From the NCBI GenBank assembly GCA_013396655.1, contig WBMV01006288.1, positions 142,490 through 206,489 on the forward strand: DNA of 64,000 nt, in the 5' to 3' direction. The notes below the pieces were generated by a model, which saw only the letters and a list, made by a program, of their open reading frames with translations, did no database searches and had not been told where the DNA came from. The translations under genes were made by a program, and so were the position numbers. The DNA comes from Campylorhamphus procurvoides (lineage: Eukaryota > Chordata > Aves > Passeriformes > Dendrocolaptidae). This document shows, piece by piece, positions 1 to 12,606 of the stretch. Positions within the stretch are counted from its first letter, which is position 1. Each line of letters opens with the position of its first letter.

Positions 1-2641
1 CTCTAGGAGTTTGCAAGACATGGTGAACTTGTTTCAATAAGTATTTTCCATTTCTTGAGGCAAGACATTGTGTTTCCTCTTTATGGCCACAATGGAAATT
101 GACAGGGGATTTCTCCGAGTCGAAGCAAATTCCAAGGATGGCTTCAGTAAGATGATTTCTTCACAAGATCATTCTTGGACAAATTGCACAACAGAGTGTA
201 TAACTTAGACTGGTTTTTCCCTCACTAGTACCGACCTAAAAAGTAAAACAAAACCACTAAAAAGTCTTTACCAAACAATATAGTACTGTAGTAAGGCTTC
301 ACATTTTTCTTTTATTGTCAATGCTGCGCTAATACACGTAAAAATTTGACATGGAAGTAAAGAGAAAAACATTAATAGAAATTTTATTTTTCTTTTTGAT
401 AGTTTCTTTTTAAGAGACAAATCAGAATTGCAAGGTAGCTTGCCTTTCTAGGTTTTACATTAATTCAGTTAAAATGAGTAGCTCTTTTAAAATACACAGC
501 TGTTTGCTTTTAGCAAAATTCACAAAAGCAGCAATTTTTTCAACCCATGAGAACACAGGAAATTTTGAAAATCACAATTGTTCCTAATCCTAAATAGCTG
601 GGGAAAAATGATAGATATTTGGTTACTTTACTGAGCACATAATGTGCTGTTTGGCCTTCAGTTCAGTGTTTCAAAGTACTTGGATCCAAAACACCTCTCT
701 GAGTCTCACTGACTGTTTTATCTTCAGTGTAGCAGTCCCATTTATGGGAGTGGGGCTGTGATATTGATCATTAAAAGTTGCACATTGCTAACGTTTTAGC
801 TATAAGCTTATTATAACCACCCTCCACCCCCCCAGCCATCTTCCCTGGAGTGGATTCAAATGTCCATATTACAGATGCCTGATGAAATACCTGAAGTTGC
901 AAGAAGTTTCTTTTTAATCCTGAATAAAAACGTTATTTCTGTGTTAATTTAGAAACTGTTTTACTTTCTTTTGTGCCTGCTATTTAAAGGATAAAGCATG
1001 GCCAAGGTACACCTTTGTTTTTCTTCCACAAACCCTCCTGAAGTGCTGAAATCCAGTCAATCACTTTCACACACCCACAAAAAATAATGGCTTGACCTGC
1101 TCATGGCCAGATCTGACATGCCCTGCTGTGGTGGGAAAATTAATTCACCTCACTACACTACAGTCACCCTCAGCTGAGTCCTTCAATTATTTCATTATGA
1201 TCTAACTAAGGCTGATAACAGATCTCATTTGATACCACGGATGGCTGGGGGGGGCAGCATGGGGGTGGGAAGTGGATGCCCTCACATGTCAAGCCCTTGC
1301 ATCTAACCAGCCAAGCTCTGTGAGGCTTTCTTCCCTGATGGAAGTAGGGGTGATTAAAGACATGTTGTGCCCGTCTGTGTAGCTTCCACATGATTTTTCT
1401 CCCTTAGACGATGTCCTGTGTATTTAGCATATTTGAAAACCTAGAGGCTTTTCATCTTCCGCAGGGGAAGGGAGGGATATTTTTGATGAAGTGGAGGAGT
1501 GCACTCAGAGTCCAGTGTTTTCTGGAGAAAGGACCCATTATCGTATATTCTTTCTTTTCTTTTTTTTCCCTCCCCTTTTTTTCACCTGTGCAGTGACAGA
1601 TGGATGAAGGAAGCCCTGGAAAAGTGTTAATTGCTCTTTTTTTATTATTCAGGTGGTTCGGAGGTTCAGGAGACCCTCTAATTAAAGAATCTGTGAGTGA
1701 GCTGGGCATCTGGCCTCTGCCATTTTAATCAAACTTGTAATATGAGGAGAGGGCAATGGTTGTCCAGTTATTTGACAGCTTGAAGAGGTATAGATGGTAA
1801 GTAAATACATTTGCTCAGAAGGTGCCAAATTGTCATAACAACAAAATGCCTGCTATCTATTTTGTGTTTATCACTTTTTTGAAAAAATGGGTAAACATAA
1901 CCCATCTCCATTCACCAAATGGATCTGTGTGGGCTATAAGATTCTTCTACATGAGTCTGCATCTGCAACACAATTGGTATGCAAGAGTTTTGTGATATAT
2001 GTGAATATTGTGATACTGAGTCAGAGAGAAGAGTTTCTCTGATATGACAAAACTACTGCACTGAAATTCTTTATTTCTGAGTGCTGTGAAGTGTCTAATT
2101 TCACCTATTTGCCTATGGAGAATTGAATAAAGAACACAGCTACTTTCCCCCCCTATTTTTCAAAGAATAGAAATGCTAGCTTACATACCTGGAACTTATC
2201 ACAGACTATAACAAGACTCCTTCATGTAAGTGAACACTGTGTTGAGTATAAAATTACATAGTGCTGTTTTCCTGAATCTGATGACAACCTGGAATAATTG
2301 CTGAGCAATGTGAATTTTGAAATCCTTCCTAAATGCTGTTAGCTCTGCTGTTAGTAAAGATGAATGTTCAAATACCATCACTGTTACTTAAATATACAGG
2401 ATCTTGTTGAATCAGCTGAATTCACATTTCACATTATACCACTGTTTGTCTTTTTAAGAGAAAGAACTCATAAAATGCTTATCTTGTTAAGATGAAGTAC
2501 ATCCCATATTCTTCAAGGTGAGACTCTAGTGTCAGAGTAAACAAGGCAGATGCCTCTTTAATAACTGTAATTCAGATCCATATTGAATTAATTAAAATGT
2601 CAGCATAAAGATACTGAAGAAAGCTGCTGCAGGTTTTAGAG
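1..2641. other. AT-rich DNA without a recognised gene
   Basis: I see no gene or recognisable repeat here. Open frames on either strand are 85 codons or shorter and resemble no family I know. Short C runs (around 828) and G runs (around 1246) and a T-rich stretch (around 1550-1580) are the only low-complexity features. There is no CpG cluster to suggest a promoter. The stretch could be intergenic or intronic. Confidence 0.6.
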
Positions 2642-2694
2642 TTTGCTGCAGAATTCAAAGGACTTTGCTGCAGAATCCAAAGGACTTTGCTGCA
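2642..2694. repeat. 22-bp tandem repeat, about 2.4 copies
   Basis: Two 22-bp units (2642-2663 and 2664-2685) differ at one base, GAATTC in the first and GAATCC in the second. They are followed by a partial third copy, TTTGCTGCA (2686-2694). A GCTGCTGCAGG stretch lies just upstream. This looks like a small local duplication from replication slippage. No function is implied. Confidence 0.85.
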
Positions 2695-5600
2695 AATACA
2701 AATCTTCCATCCTATGTATTTGAAAGATGAGTGGCTTAGTTGCTGGCACCTGGTCAATGGAGCTTTTCTTTTGCTGGTCTTTGAATCAAGGTTGAGCAGT
2801 GCATAACAATGGATAGTATTTTTATTTTCTACAAACCAGTCAAAACTATCACCTCTAAAACTTATCTTCGTAACTCTCATCTGTATTGGAAACCCCAGCA
2901 GAGAAACCAATATTGAATGGACAGTTAGACTCAGCGTGGGCCCTTCTGAAGCAAATATTGTGCATCTCTCTCCAAAGAGAGGCGTGTCTCTTCAATGTCA
3001 TTGTGGTACTTCAGTGATACTTTTCCAGTCCTGTGAATAGAGAGAGCTCCCCACTTTGAATTTTTTAGATACTTTTGCAATTAGTCCTGAGCTTTATTTT
3101 AAAATTTCCTTCATTAACGAAAGTCTCTACCTACTTTTTGCTTGCACACCACATATAACGCTGGCAACCATTGGTACTTATATAGCTGGCCTCCAAACCA
3201 TCTATTTGAATGAACAAAGAAGACTATTTTCTCATACTTATAAGACCTACATTTATAGTATCCACATGCTGGGGTAATTACTGCTAAATAATTTCATACT
3301 GTAAAAACTGACATATCCATTTAGGTGTATGCCTGTTATATTGTTAAACTGTATTGGGGTTCTGACCTCTATTAGACAGCAAATAATCCTACTAAAGACT
3401 GGTCATTCTCTCTCTCTCTCTTGCTCTTATGGTGAATTTTATTCATAAAGCTTAGGGGTTTGCAGCTTTTCTCATTGTGAGATTAGTAAGTACACACTTG
3501 TGACAGCACTAAAAATTCAGTGCAATCACAATCATGTTTGATTACCAATTCAGAAGGATCTAACCATCTAGCTGCAAGGATAATTTTGCTCACTGTAAAC
3601 AGCTTGGAGAATTGTGTGCGATCGTGTTGTGTGACCAAAAAAAAAAAAAGAATTAGATTATTTGCTAAATGCCAAAGCACATTAAATATTTTTGACAACA
3701 ATGAAGATTCTTTGTAAATTGTAATTAGACTGGAAATTATTGCACAGAGCCTGCTTCTCTATAATCCTTTTAAATCAGAGTAGTTGTAATTGGCCTTAGA
3801 GACTCAAACAGTTTCGTGTTTTATTTTCTAGAAGTTCCGCTTCTGCATATGTAATAACAGAATCCTTTGTGGATACAACACAATAGACATGTGTGTAGGG
3901 TTATTTTAGTTTATTTGTTTTGGTAGCAAGTCAGATAACCAGAGAAAAAGAATATAGAAAAGCAAACATGCCGAATGCTCCTGGATATGAATGGTACTTA
4001 TATGTAAAAAAAGTTGCATAGAAATCATAATGAGCCAGATGAGGCTTAGAAAATTAGCACAGCCCTGCTGGTTAACATCTGCCAAGGAACTGGACCTATA
4101 TTTTGTCCACGGTACTGTCAGAGGCTTCAGGAAATCTAATAACAGGGGTTTTCCTGAACACAAACCCATGGATTTTTAGCAAGTTCCAGAGTACTTAAAG
4201 CTTCCTTTTCAAAGTTATGATTTTATTTTGTTTTCTTCTGGTTTTAGGTCCACAGGAATGGAAACATCAGGAGAGCCTGTGGGAGAGGACAAATTCTGCT
4301 GCAACATTTTTACATCAAAAGAAGACCCTTTTCAGAACAAGATCCTTATGCTACCAGTGCCACTGAAGGGCAAGCATGTCTGTGTGTTTGTATAAATAAT
4401 AGCTGTGGGAATGGGAAGGAGCAGTGGCAGATAGTCAAGGAGTTAAGTGGAAGTCAAAATTAAGTGGGAATTTTGAGGTTTGTTTGATGTAACACTTGGC
4501 TTTGAGGATGGAGGAAGTTGGACTTGAGGCAAACCTGCAAATTACAGCCCAGCCTCATTAGAAATTAGCTGTTAGTAATCAGAGAGCCTTAACTGACTGT
4601 AAAAGTATCTTTAATCTAGAGATGTGGGATTCTGTTGGGTGACTGTTGCTTTCTCTCACAGGCTGAATTAGCTAACAAAACCAATACATCCTATATAAAA
4701 TTTCAGCTCATCTCTGCTGAGCTTTGATTTATTAACAATACACAAAATGAGGCAAGGTTTCTCTTGAAAGAGCTTACATAGAATTAACATTCATTTGATC
4801 ATGACTTTCACTAAGTCTAACTCTAGTCTGTAGATAGGATGAGAAGAAAATGCATCTAAGAGCCACTTCATCTACTTCATGTATGGAAGTTACAAACCAC
4901 AATCTCCAGTGTGACACTATGTAAAGCTGCAAATTTTAGATCCATTGAATTACGTTAGCTTTTCCTAAAGTGAAGGTTAACATTGGCCTGCATATGATCA
5001 TTTTATATTTTTAGTATTGTTTGCACCCATCACTCAGAAGTATAAAGCTCATCTGCTAATGTAGATTTATTAAAAACTGCTAAAGTCCAAACATGAGATT
5101 TTTGTGACTTGCCTATCTCACGCTGGCCTCTTTAGCCACCAGCGTGCTTGTAGCAAGCCTGGGTAGAGCCCTTGCAAATCTTTGTTAGTGAAGCCTAGCC
5201 ATGATGATGGTGAGTAAAGTAAATTGCAAAATCCACAAGAAAGGACTAGAATGTTGTTGTACAACCCTGATTTTAGAAAATTGAAAAATTGGCATAAAAA
5301 CAGTATAAATATCTGTCCTAAGTGTTTCAAGGAGTTAAGAGCTGCATGAATGGACTCCATCTAAATGCGTGAAAAAAAAATTCTATTATCTTCAATGAGT
5401 TTTGTGTCAGATACTCTGAAAAAAAAGACCTGAAACAATAGCTCTATCAGATTGACAATTTTTATTTCAATGGATTATCTTTAGATCAAGCTAATTTTTT
5501 TTTCAAGAAACCAAAAATATCTAACCAGGAGAGAAATTTCCAAACCAAGGTCTTATCCTAGGCACCAGCTTAACTTACTCTTCTTTCCTCCAGGATAACC

Positions 5601-8600
5601 ACAAACATTTTTTAATAATGAAATCAGTGATTCTTAGTTTGATTATATGCAACATGGTGAAGTTGTAAGTGCATCCTTGGCAAAGGTTATTGCCTTTTCT
5701 TCCTACAGGTTTTCCTCATTGCTGTCTGAACTAGCTTGTTGTGGAGCATGCAGACATCGGAAATGTTGAGGTGTCCAAAGCTGGAAGGATAGGATGTAAA
5801 CAGAGGGGAATATATACATTCACATGGGACACATGGAGAGACATCTGACTCATGTTGCAGTGCAAGAGAGAATGCATGGTTCTGAAGAGCCAAAAGTCTA
5901 AAGTGCAGGTGATTTCTGCAAGCTGGAAGAAGAGGCCTTGGGGAACTCATCGGTTTGGGAGAGTGGAAGGCTGTCCTGGCCCTTGGCCCATTACCTCTGT
6001 AGGTCATGAGCTGATGGTCCAGACATGAGCAGGATGGCTGGAGCAGGTGGGAGCATTTCTCCAAAGCCTCTGGCCAGTGAGAAATAGTTGATTCATGGCA
6101 TGTTTCTGGGACCTCTGCATTACAGCCTGCTGGCCTGCCACCAAAGAACAAGAGGCTTTGCCATCTGCATCCTCTTGTCAATGCACTTTACTGGCCAAAT
6201 CCCATGGACTTTGTTTAAGCATTACTGAGGTAAGCCAACCATTGAGTCGGTGGAAGTCTTTTCTAAGCAGTGCTAGAATAAGGAAATTGAAGAAAGCATT
6301 GCTAAGGGGATAGATAGACCAGGTGACCTTATTGGTTTTTCCACCAAACACTTTAATCAACAGACAAATACCATGCAGGATCCTGCAGTGCATTGGGAGA
6401 GAACCAAGCACACTGCTAAAATAGAAGTGCTGGAAGGCATTAGGGCTTAAGGTGGTTTAATTATCCCAGTGCCGCTGCTGGGAAGACAGTCTTGTTTCAT
6501 CAGCATGTGGGTCCTTTCAGCACAGGCTGCACTGCAGATGGGCAGCAGGGCCATTTCTGTGCATCACCTCCAGGCAGCACAGTCCTTGGGCTGCTCATGC
6601 CAGCTGTGGGGCCACACTTCTTTCCACTCCTTGTCCTCTCAGTACTGTAGCCACTGTATCTCCAGCATGGAAAAAGCCTTTGAAACAGGACCTTAATTTT
6701 TGAAATGAGCAGAGTTTTAATATGAAGAATGCTAGATTTTACAATACACATGTGTGTTTGGTGCAAATATATCTGAAAAGAGGGAGAAAGAGACTTTATA
6801 TGTGCACACATGCATGCACATATTTATTTACAAAGACTGCACCTTTTAAAGGTAAAATAGTTGATAAAAGTGACAGTGAGATGGAATTAAATTTCAGGAT
6901 ATAGCACTTAAGCTCTGGTCTCTGATATTATGTTTCTTGTTAGCCTCACCATTTTCATTTGAAAAGTCATTTATATTGATATTATTACCAGACACCTGAC
7001 TCACAGCTGCAATGTAGAGGTTAATTAACTAGGAAGTTTGAAAGCTCATGGAAGATGAAGAGTCCAATAGTATTTTGTTGCTATGTTGCTGATCATTTCT
7101 GTGGTAGGTCTGATTGAATGTGTGCAGGTACAAACATAAGTTCATGATGTACATGTCACCACTGTGCTCTCCAGTTCAGAAGCACTGAGGTACTGGTAAA
7201 TAATCTAAGGGATTTGAAGATAGTACCGTGAAGAACTGGTGGGTACCACAAAACAGCAAAGTTACTACAGGTAACATGCTTTTGGTTTTCTTTGATTTGT
7301 CATATGTACCTACTGTCCAGGCTTGTGCCTATGCCAGATGCATGATAGGGCAGTACAAAGAAGGATCTCTTTCCCATCTTCTTTCCAGTTTACTTTCTGG
7401 GGGACAGATGACTTGCCTTCCTCCTGCCCACGTCGCTGTGCTTACTGCTTCTTTGGCCAGGATGACTGGTGTGGGTGGCATGTCCCCTTGAGCACTTTGA
7501 GAAACTCCCTGACTTCCTCCCCCAGAGCTCAAATGTCTCCTTTCATTTTCCTGATGCCTGTCACCCTGCCTCTGCTACTGCTGATGTTCCATGTGCCAGG
7601 GAGGCTGCACATGCAGGAGTGCTTCATGAAGCATGGGGGTCAGAGAGAGCCTGTGTTCCCCACTGCTCTCTGCAGCCCCAGTGAATGGAGGCCAGTGGCG
7701 AAGGGTTGAAGCTCAGGCAACAGTGGCTCTGCCCTAGCTGCATTCCTCTGTGCAGTGGCTGACCCCTCATCCACCAGTGGAATACTCCTAAATATATGAC
7801 TGCCTCCATCCTGTCACCCTGCCACAGCTCACCCTCTCACTGATGTGAATGGGTACTATATTTACCGAGGAGAGTCATGAAAATTGCCATGACAATGATT
7901 GTGGTTGCTTGGGAATGCAAGGAGCTAATTTTGCCTGAATAATAAGACACAGAGTCATCTGTCTCCCTCGGTAAAGCAACAAGGAGTTTGTGCAGGTGAG
8001 AACAGGTAATCTTTGTGAGGGTATAATTGCAAAATGCAAAAATGTTCCCATATCAGTTCATACTGGTGACTAATAAAAGGCTCCCATGCTAATGGCTGAA
8101 GTTTGATGCATTCCCTCATTCTGCTGAAGATCTAGGAGGAAAACTGAGTGTCCCTGCCCCCTTGTATCAACACCAAAGAGAAAAAAATATCCCATTAAAA
8201 AAACTTTAGCCTGAAAATAACTCTATACTGTACATCTTTGCCTAGGGCAAATTTTTCACTGATGACTAACAACATTTTCACAATCCACCTTTTATATTTA
8301 TTGATCTAATGCTATGTAGCATGCCAAAGTTCATTTAAAGGAGACTACAGTTTTGCTTTTTGAAATCTGGAGGAGAAGAATAAGATAACTACCAAAACCT
8401 AAAACTTTCAGCTGGTGCTTTTCCTTCTCCATCACCTCCCGTCACAAAACCTGTGAAGACCTATTTGACAAAATGGTAACAAAGATCCTATCCTAACAAA
8501 CTAAGAAAAAAAAGCACTAAAAAAGTTGCAGTTTTGTTTCATAAATGTACTGGCATCTCTGAACAAACAGAAAAGCCAGTCCCAGCAATGCAAAGCCCCG

Positions 8601-9180
8601 TGAGGCACAGAGTCTCGGAAGAAGATGTCTTGGTGGAGTGGTGTTCCCTCTGTGAATCCTGGAGCTGCTGGCCCAGTGGCTCAGTGTCCTGGAGCACAAC
8701 TTTATTGTGAACAACAGCAAGGGGCTGATTTCCTACATGGTTTAGAAAGATGTTATTCCCCACAGTAGTTTCCCTGGGAAATTGAGAATGTGTTTTCTAC
8801 TACTTCTGACTGCGAGAGACATCAGGAAAATTTGTACAGGCACAAAGCCATGCTCCCTCGCCAGTGCTTCCCTCGCTGCAGCACAGTGGTGTGAGGCAGC
8901 TTGCAGCTCTGTCTGAGGCACTTCTCTGCTCCATTTCAGTCTGTGGGAGCAATGAGCCTTCAAAGGCATTGGTCAGATTCAGCGAAGGGTATTGGTGGCT
9001 TTAAAACTGCTCCCAGGAATTAGATAAACAGTTTCTTAGGGTTCAGAAGAAATCTCTCCCTCACTCTTAAAATTTTTTTTTGGTGTCTTGCACTGTTAGT
9101 AAGTGACAGTTTTGCAAATTGCTAGTAAAGAACTTAAATGTCTAATTAAATCTCGAAGATGTACAAGAGTTTGAAGAGCG
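2695..9180. other. AT-rich DNA without a recognised gene
   Basis: No gene is recognised. The longest open frame, 164 codons on the minus strand at 5687-6181, has no family resemblance and lies in a locally GC-richer patch where stops are rarer. GC-richer patches also occur near 6470-6670 and 7370-7830; these may be old decayed repeats, but I cannot name them. A pyrimidine tract followed by AG at 4225-4247 resembles a splice acceptor but is not enough to call an exon. A short CT run lies near 3409-3421. Confidence 0.55.
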
Positions 9181-9262
9181 TGATTGATGCCCACAAAGGT
9201 ATGGCTGTCTAATGGAGTCATCCTGACAGCAATCGCGAAAGCCCATTTAACGGCTGATGTCT
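9181..9262. promoter_or_regulatory. possible conserved non-coding block
   Basis: This stretch is less AT-biased than its surroundings and keeps several CpGs (for example CAATCGCGAAAG and TTTAACGGC). CpGs are quickly lost from neutral bird DNA. No open frame or repeat explains it. Calling it a conserved element is an inference from composition only; no alignment was available. Confidence 0.2.
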
Positions 9263-9502
9263 TGTTGTGATCCATGTTGTCATTTTTTCATTACTGATTA
9301 AAATTAAAAATCTGCTTGGCAAATCCATTGTAAAAATTTCCTTCATGAAAATCGACGGGTACAAATTATTTTGTCAATCGCCTGGCAATCAAACTGTGAC
9401 TGAAGACTGTTTCATGCCCATAGGTTTTTTTTTTCTTTTTACTCATGCCACTGAGTTTTCATAGCAAAGTTTCTTAAGTGTAGGTGGCAGTCTTGGCAAT
9501 GC

Positions 9503-9518
9503 TTTTTTTTTTTTTTTT
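9503..9518. repeat. poly-T run (16 T)
   Basis: A 16-T homopolymer is followed by AATAAATAAAGC. If this were the tail of an antisense processed pseudogene, TTTATT would be expected just after the T run; AATAAA is in the wrong orientation, so it is called only as a homopolymer. Confidence 0.8.
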
Positions 9519-9571
9519 AATAAATAAAGCTTCAGCTCTATATGTTAATGAAATGTTTTGTTTATGTTGTC

Positions 9572-9595
9572 TTCCCATTTGAAAGCAAATGGGAA
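9572..9595. other. perfect 10-bp stem hairpin
   Basis: TTCCCATTTG and CAAATGGGAA are exact reverse complements separated by the 4-base loop AAAG. The stem is too short for a microRNA precursor. It could form a cruciform or an RNA hairpin, or be a palindromic protein site. Nothing nearby indicates a role. Confidence 0.7.
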
Positions 9596-12083
9596 TGTTC
9601 CTTACTTTGAAAGTCAGGCTATGCTACTGATTTGTCTAATGTCATGTAATGACAGGTGAATAATAGTAATAAAAGCCTTCATTAGGATAAAATCTGTTTT
9701 GAGAGTCGAAGCATAAGCTGTCTAAGATGTAAAACTGAAAAAAAAAAGGCACAAAGCAGAAAAACAACCACATCTTACAATGCTACATTTCTTATAGATA
9801 GAAGATATTTATGGCTCCCCTTCTTGGTGGGGTTTCCAGCTTGGTGTTCCCATATATGGGTGCAGTGGACCTGGCTGAGCTGCCCTGGGATGGGGACTGA
9901 AAGTTCAGCATGAAGGGTGAGCCAGCATGGCAAAGTGGGGTGAGGATGTGAATGAGCACTGATGTACTCCTTGCAGAACCAGCACTGAGAACTTGGCAGC
10001 ACATAGTTAACTGTCAGAGGAAAGTAATTCAGAGATCCTAATTTCTCTGTAAAATTCAAAGATGCTTTACTCTGGCTAAAAACAAACGGACAACTCAAGC
10101 AGCAAGGAAAACATTATTGTCCCATTAATAAAACTTTTCTCCCACTTAATTGATATTTCTGCTTCTCATAATTGAGTTTCATTGCTGAGTATAAATCAAA
10201 GATGATAAAAATAGCTCTCTGTAGCTGATACGTGTGCTGGTTTCAAGTTTGATCTCTGCTGCTGTTCATGCTTATCTAATCTAATCAATGTATCTTTTTC
10301 TGCAGGTTCTTATATCATCACCGTGAATACTTATTTCAGAGAACAAGAGAAAAGGAATTTTTTTTTTAAGTTTCAGTGTTGTTTCTTTATTCTGATTTTA
10401 AATTAAAATGTTGAATTGTAATTCCTTTTGAACTCTCCTAAAAAAAAAAAAGATTATATTGTTCACTCTGGCTGAGTAAAACTTTTCAAAATAGTTTTAT
10501 CCTTGTTTTAAGTCCATCATGTTTTGAACATGAACATTTTATTAGCAACATTTTCAGGGTCATGAAATTTTAAAAACAAAATAAAGATATTGCAAGTAAG
10601 TTTACAGTAAATACATGCATGTTTCTATGAAATGGTTTTCAGATTTTAATGTAAAGACCTTGTCTGCTTACGGTGAAATGTATTTGTATGGCAGTACTTT
10701 TGGAAAGCTGGTGCACTGTACCCCAGAGTAAAATGATGGAAAAAAATTACTGGGAGAAAGCTGGCTGCCCAAGTCACAGATTTAAAGATTCTTCAATGCT
10801 TCTGGTGATATGCTTAGGCAGTTAGGACTTGGGACTTGTGTCTTTTTATTGCTCCTTAAATTTTGAAGTAGCAACAACATTAATAAGAACAATAACTATT
10901 TTTTTCTTTTTCTGTAAATGTTAATTTCCAGAATAAAATATATGTTTTGACCTTTGCTGTAGAAAGTTATAGAAATATGTGCTTTCTAAAGTTGTGTACT
11001 ATACATCTACCCACGACCTGACAGAACACAGTCTGCTTGAGAGCCATGGTTCTGTCTTCAGCTTGGCACTGAGCTCCCCTGTGGAGGGGACTTGCAGAGC
11101 TGACGACCCACATCTCGGCATGCTCCTTTTTTAACTATGAGTTTCCCCAGTTTTTCTAGGTGGGAGAGGCAGATCTGGGCTATCACAGCCTGTTTTTGGT
11201 AACCTTGCATGCTGAAGTGATACTCTGGGCTGAAATCCAGGCAGCATGATGGGACTACTGCTGCTCCCCAAACAATTGTACAGGGCTTTTGCTGCTTCAT
11301 CGGCTATTGCTCATAGCACGGGCAATAAGTGAAAACAATGGGTTGGAGTAGAATAAGGAAACAAACAAAATAACAATGTGAATACCAAAACAACAACAGC
11401 AAAAAAGCCCTCAAGTTTAAATGTTTTTAATAATGGTAATGTGACAGAGAGAAAGGCCAAGGAATTTTAGCCATGTGGGATATGTCACTCTTTATTTCTG
11501 CCTCGGAGGCAAAAGCAAAGCAAAATGCTTAATAGTTTGAGCTTGAAGCAGAGTGTCAACCTCTGTTTATGAAAAATTATTATTTATTTTACAGTAGTGC
11601 CCCAAACGTGCCAGCTGCTACATCAAAATACTGGGAAACATGCTTTTCCCCCTGAGAGTTGGTATGATGTGACCCCTCTTTCAGGCTGGCTGTAGGGTTT
11701 GAGCCTCAGGCTTACACGCATTCAAAATGTGTGCACATTGAGAACTTTCCCACTCTGCTGTCATATCGTGTCTCCATTATAGGGTAAAATCCTGGCATGT
11801 ACCATCCTTCACCCAACAGGCCTTTTTCCATGGAAAGGAAAGTGGGAGTGTGGGTTTGGAGGCTTGCTTGGGAGAATTAGATGACAAATTCCCCTGGTAT
11901 GCTACAATGCTCCTTGGTCATAGAAGCTGGACATTGCAGCAAATTGAATTTGGATATCTAAATCCTAAAGTATAATTCACAGAGTTCTCACCTAGCTCAT
12001 AACTTTGTTTAGTATACAACTACCTGTATTAAAATTGCAGGAGAAGCCCAGCAAAACTGACATCTTTCTAGGACTGAACTTGT
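9596..12083. other. AT-rich DNA without a recognised gene
   Basis: No gene or repeat is recognised. A poly-A run lies near 10440-10452 and T/A-rich stretches near 10350-10370 and 10890-10915. Open frames reach 107 codons on the minus strand at 9775-10098 but show no recognisable domain. Confidence 0.55.
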
Positions 12084-12514
12084 GTCCAAAGAAGAGCAAC
12101 AAAGCTGGTGAAGGACCTGGAGCCCAAGTCTTATATGGAGCAGCTAAAAGAGCTGGGGGTGTTCAGCCCTGGTGAAAGACCTGGAGCCCAAGTCTTATAT
12201 GGAGCAGCTAAAAGAGCTGGGGGTGTTCAGCCCTGGTGAAAAGGAGGCTCAGGGGGACCTTCTTGCTCTCTATAGCTACCTGAAAGGAGATTGTAGCAAA
12301 ATGGGGGTCTGCCTCTCCTCCCATGTAATGAGTAATAACAATGAAAGGAAACAGCCTCAGTTTGCACCAGAGGAGGTTTAGATTGGATATTAAAACATTT
12401 TTCACTGAAAAGATGGTCAGGCATTAAAACAGGCTGCCCAGGGAAGTGGTGGAGCCACCATCCCTGGAGGTATTTAAAAGACATATAGCTGTGGCACCTG
12501 GGGGCATGGTTTAG
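12084..12514 (+). pseudogene. CR1 ORF2 C-terminal remnant, broken
   Basis: This is the decayed end of CR1 ORF2, whose intact protein combines an endonuclease and a reverse transcriptase. Only the region after the RT domain is present. Recognisable pieces include ATKLVKDLEPKSY, QGDLLALYSYLKGDCSKMGV and, in another frame, EVFKRHIAV followed by the usual terminal MV and TAG stop (12512-12514). The 64-bp duplication is not a multiple of three and shifts the frame. Another frameshift leads to a stop at 12379-12381. It cannot encode a working protein. Confidence 0.85.
12107..12234 (+). repeat. 64-bp tandem duplication inside CR1
   Basis: Unit 1 (12107-12170) and unit 2 (12171-12234) are nearly identical; the only difference I see is GGTGAAGGACC against GGTGAAAGACC. 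Each unit is ordinary CR1 ORF2 sequence, so this is a duplication of CR1 DNA and not a CR1 family feature. The near identity, compared with the divergence of the copy from typical CR1, suggests the duplication is younger than the insertion. An assembly error is the other possibility. Confidence 0.9.
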
Positions 12515-12606
12515 TGGTGGACTTGGTAGTGCTGGCTTAATGGTTGGGCTCAATGGTCTTAAAAGTCTTTTCTAACCCTAATGATCCTATGACCCCATGA
12601 TTCTTA

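Larger units (their letters stand above)
12084..12606 (+). mobile_element. CR1 LINE retrotransposon, 3' end, plus strand
   Basis: This is the 3' terminal part of a CR1 non-LTR retrotransposon in sense orientation. It shows the characteristic ORF2 end, the gene-proximal text around CCCAGGGAAGTGGTGGAG (about 12438-12455) and the 3' UTR leading to the short terminal repeats (GATCCTATGACCCCATGATTC near 12583-12604). The copy is severely 5' truncated, which is normal for CR1, and it has no poly-A tail, also normal for the family. It is the only plus-strand CR1 in the window. An internal 64-bp tandem duplication (12107-12234) is unusual. The 5' boundary is approximate. Confidence 0.95.

Noticed and set aside
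5687..6181. 164-codon minus-strand open frame
   Set aside because: No family resemblance; it lies in a GC-richer patch where stops are rarer and competing frames occur on the other strand.
9503..9535. Antisense processed pseudogene tail (poly-T)
   Set aside because: The polyadenylation word next to the T run is in the sense orientation, and no retrocopy body follows.
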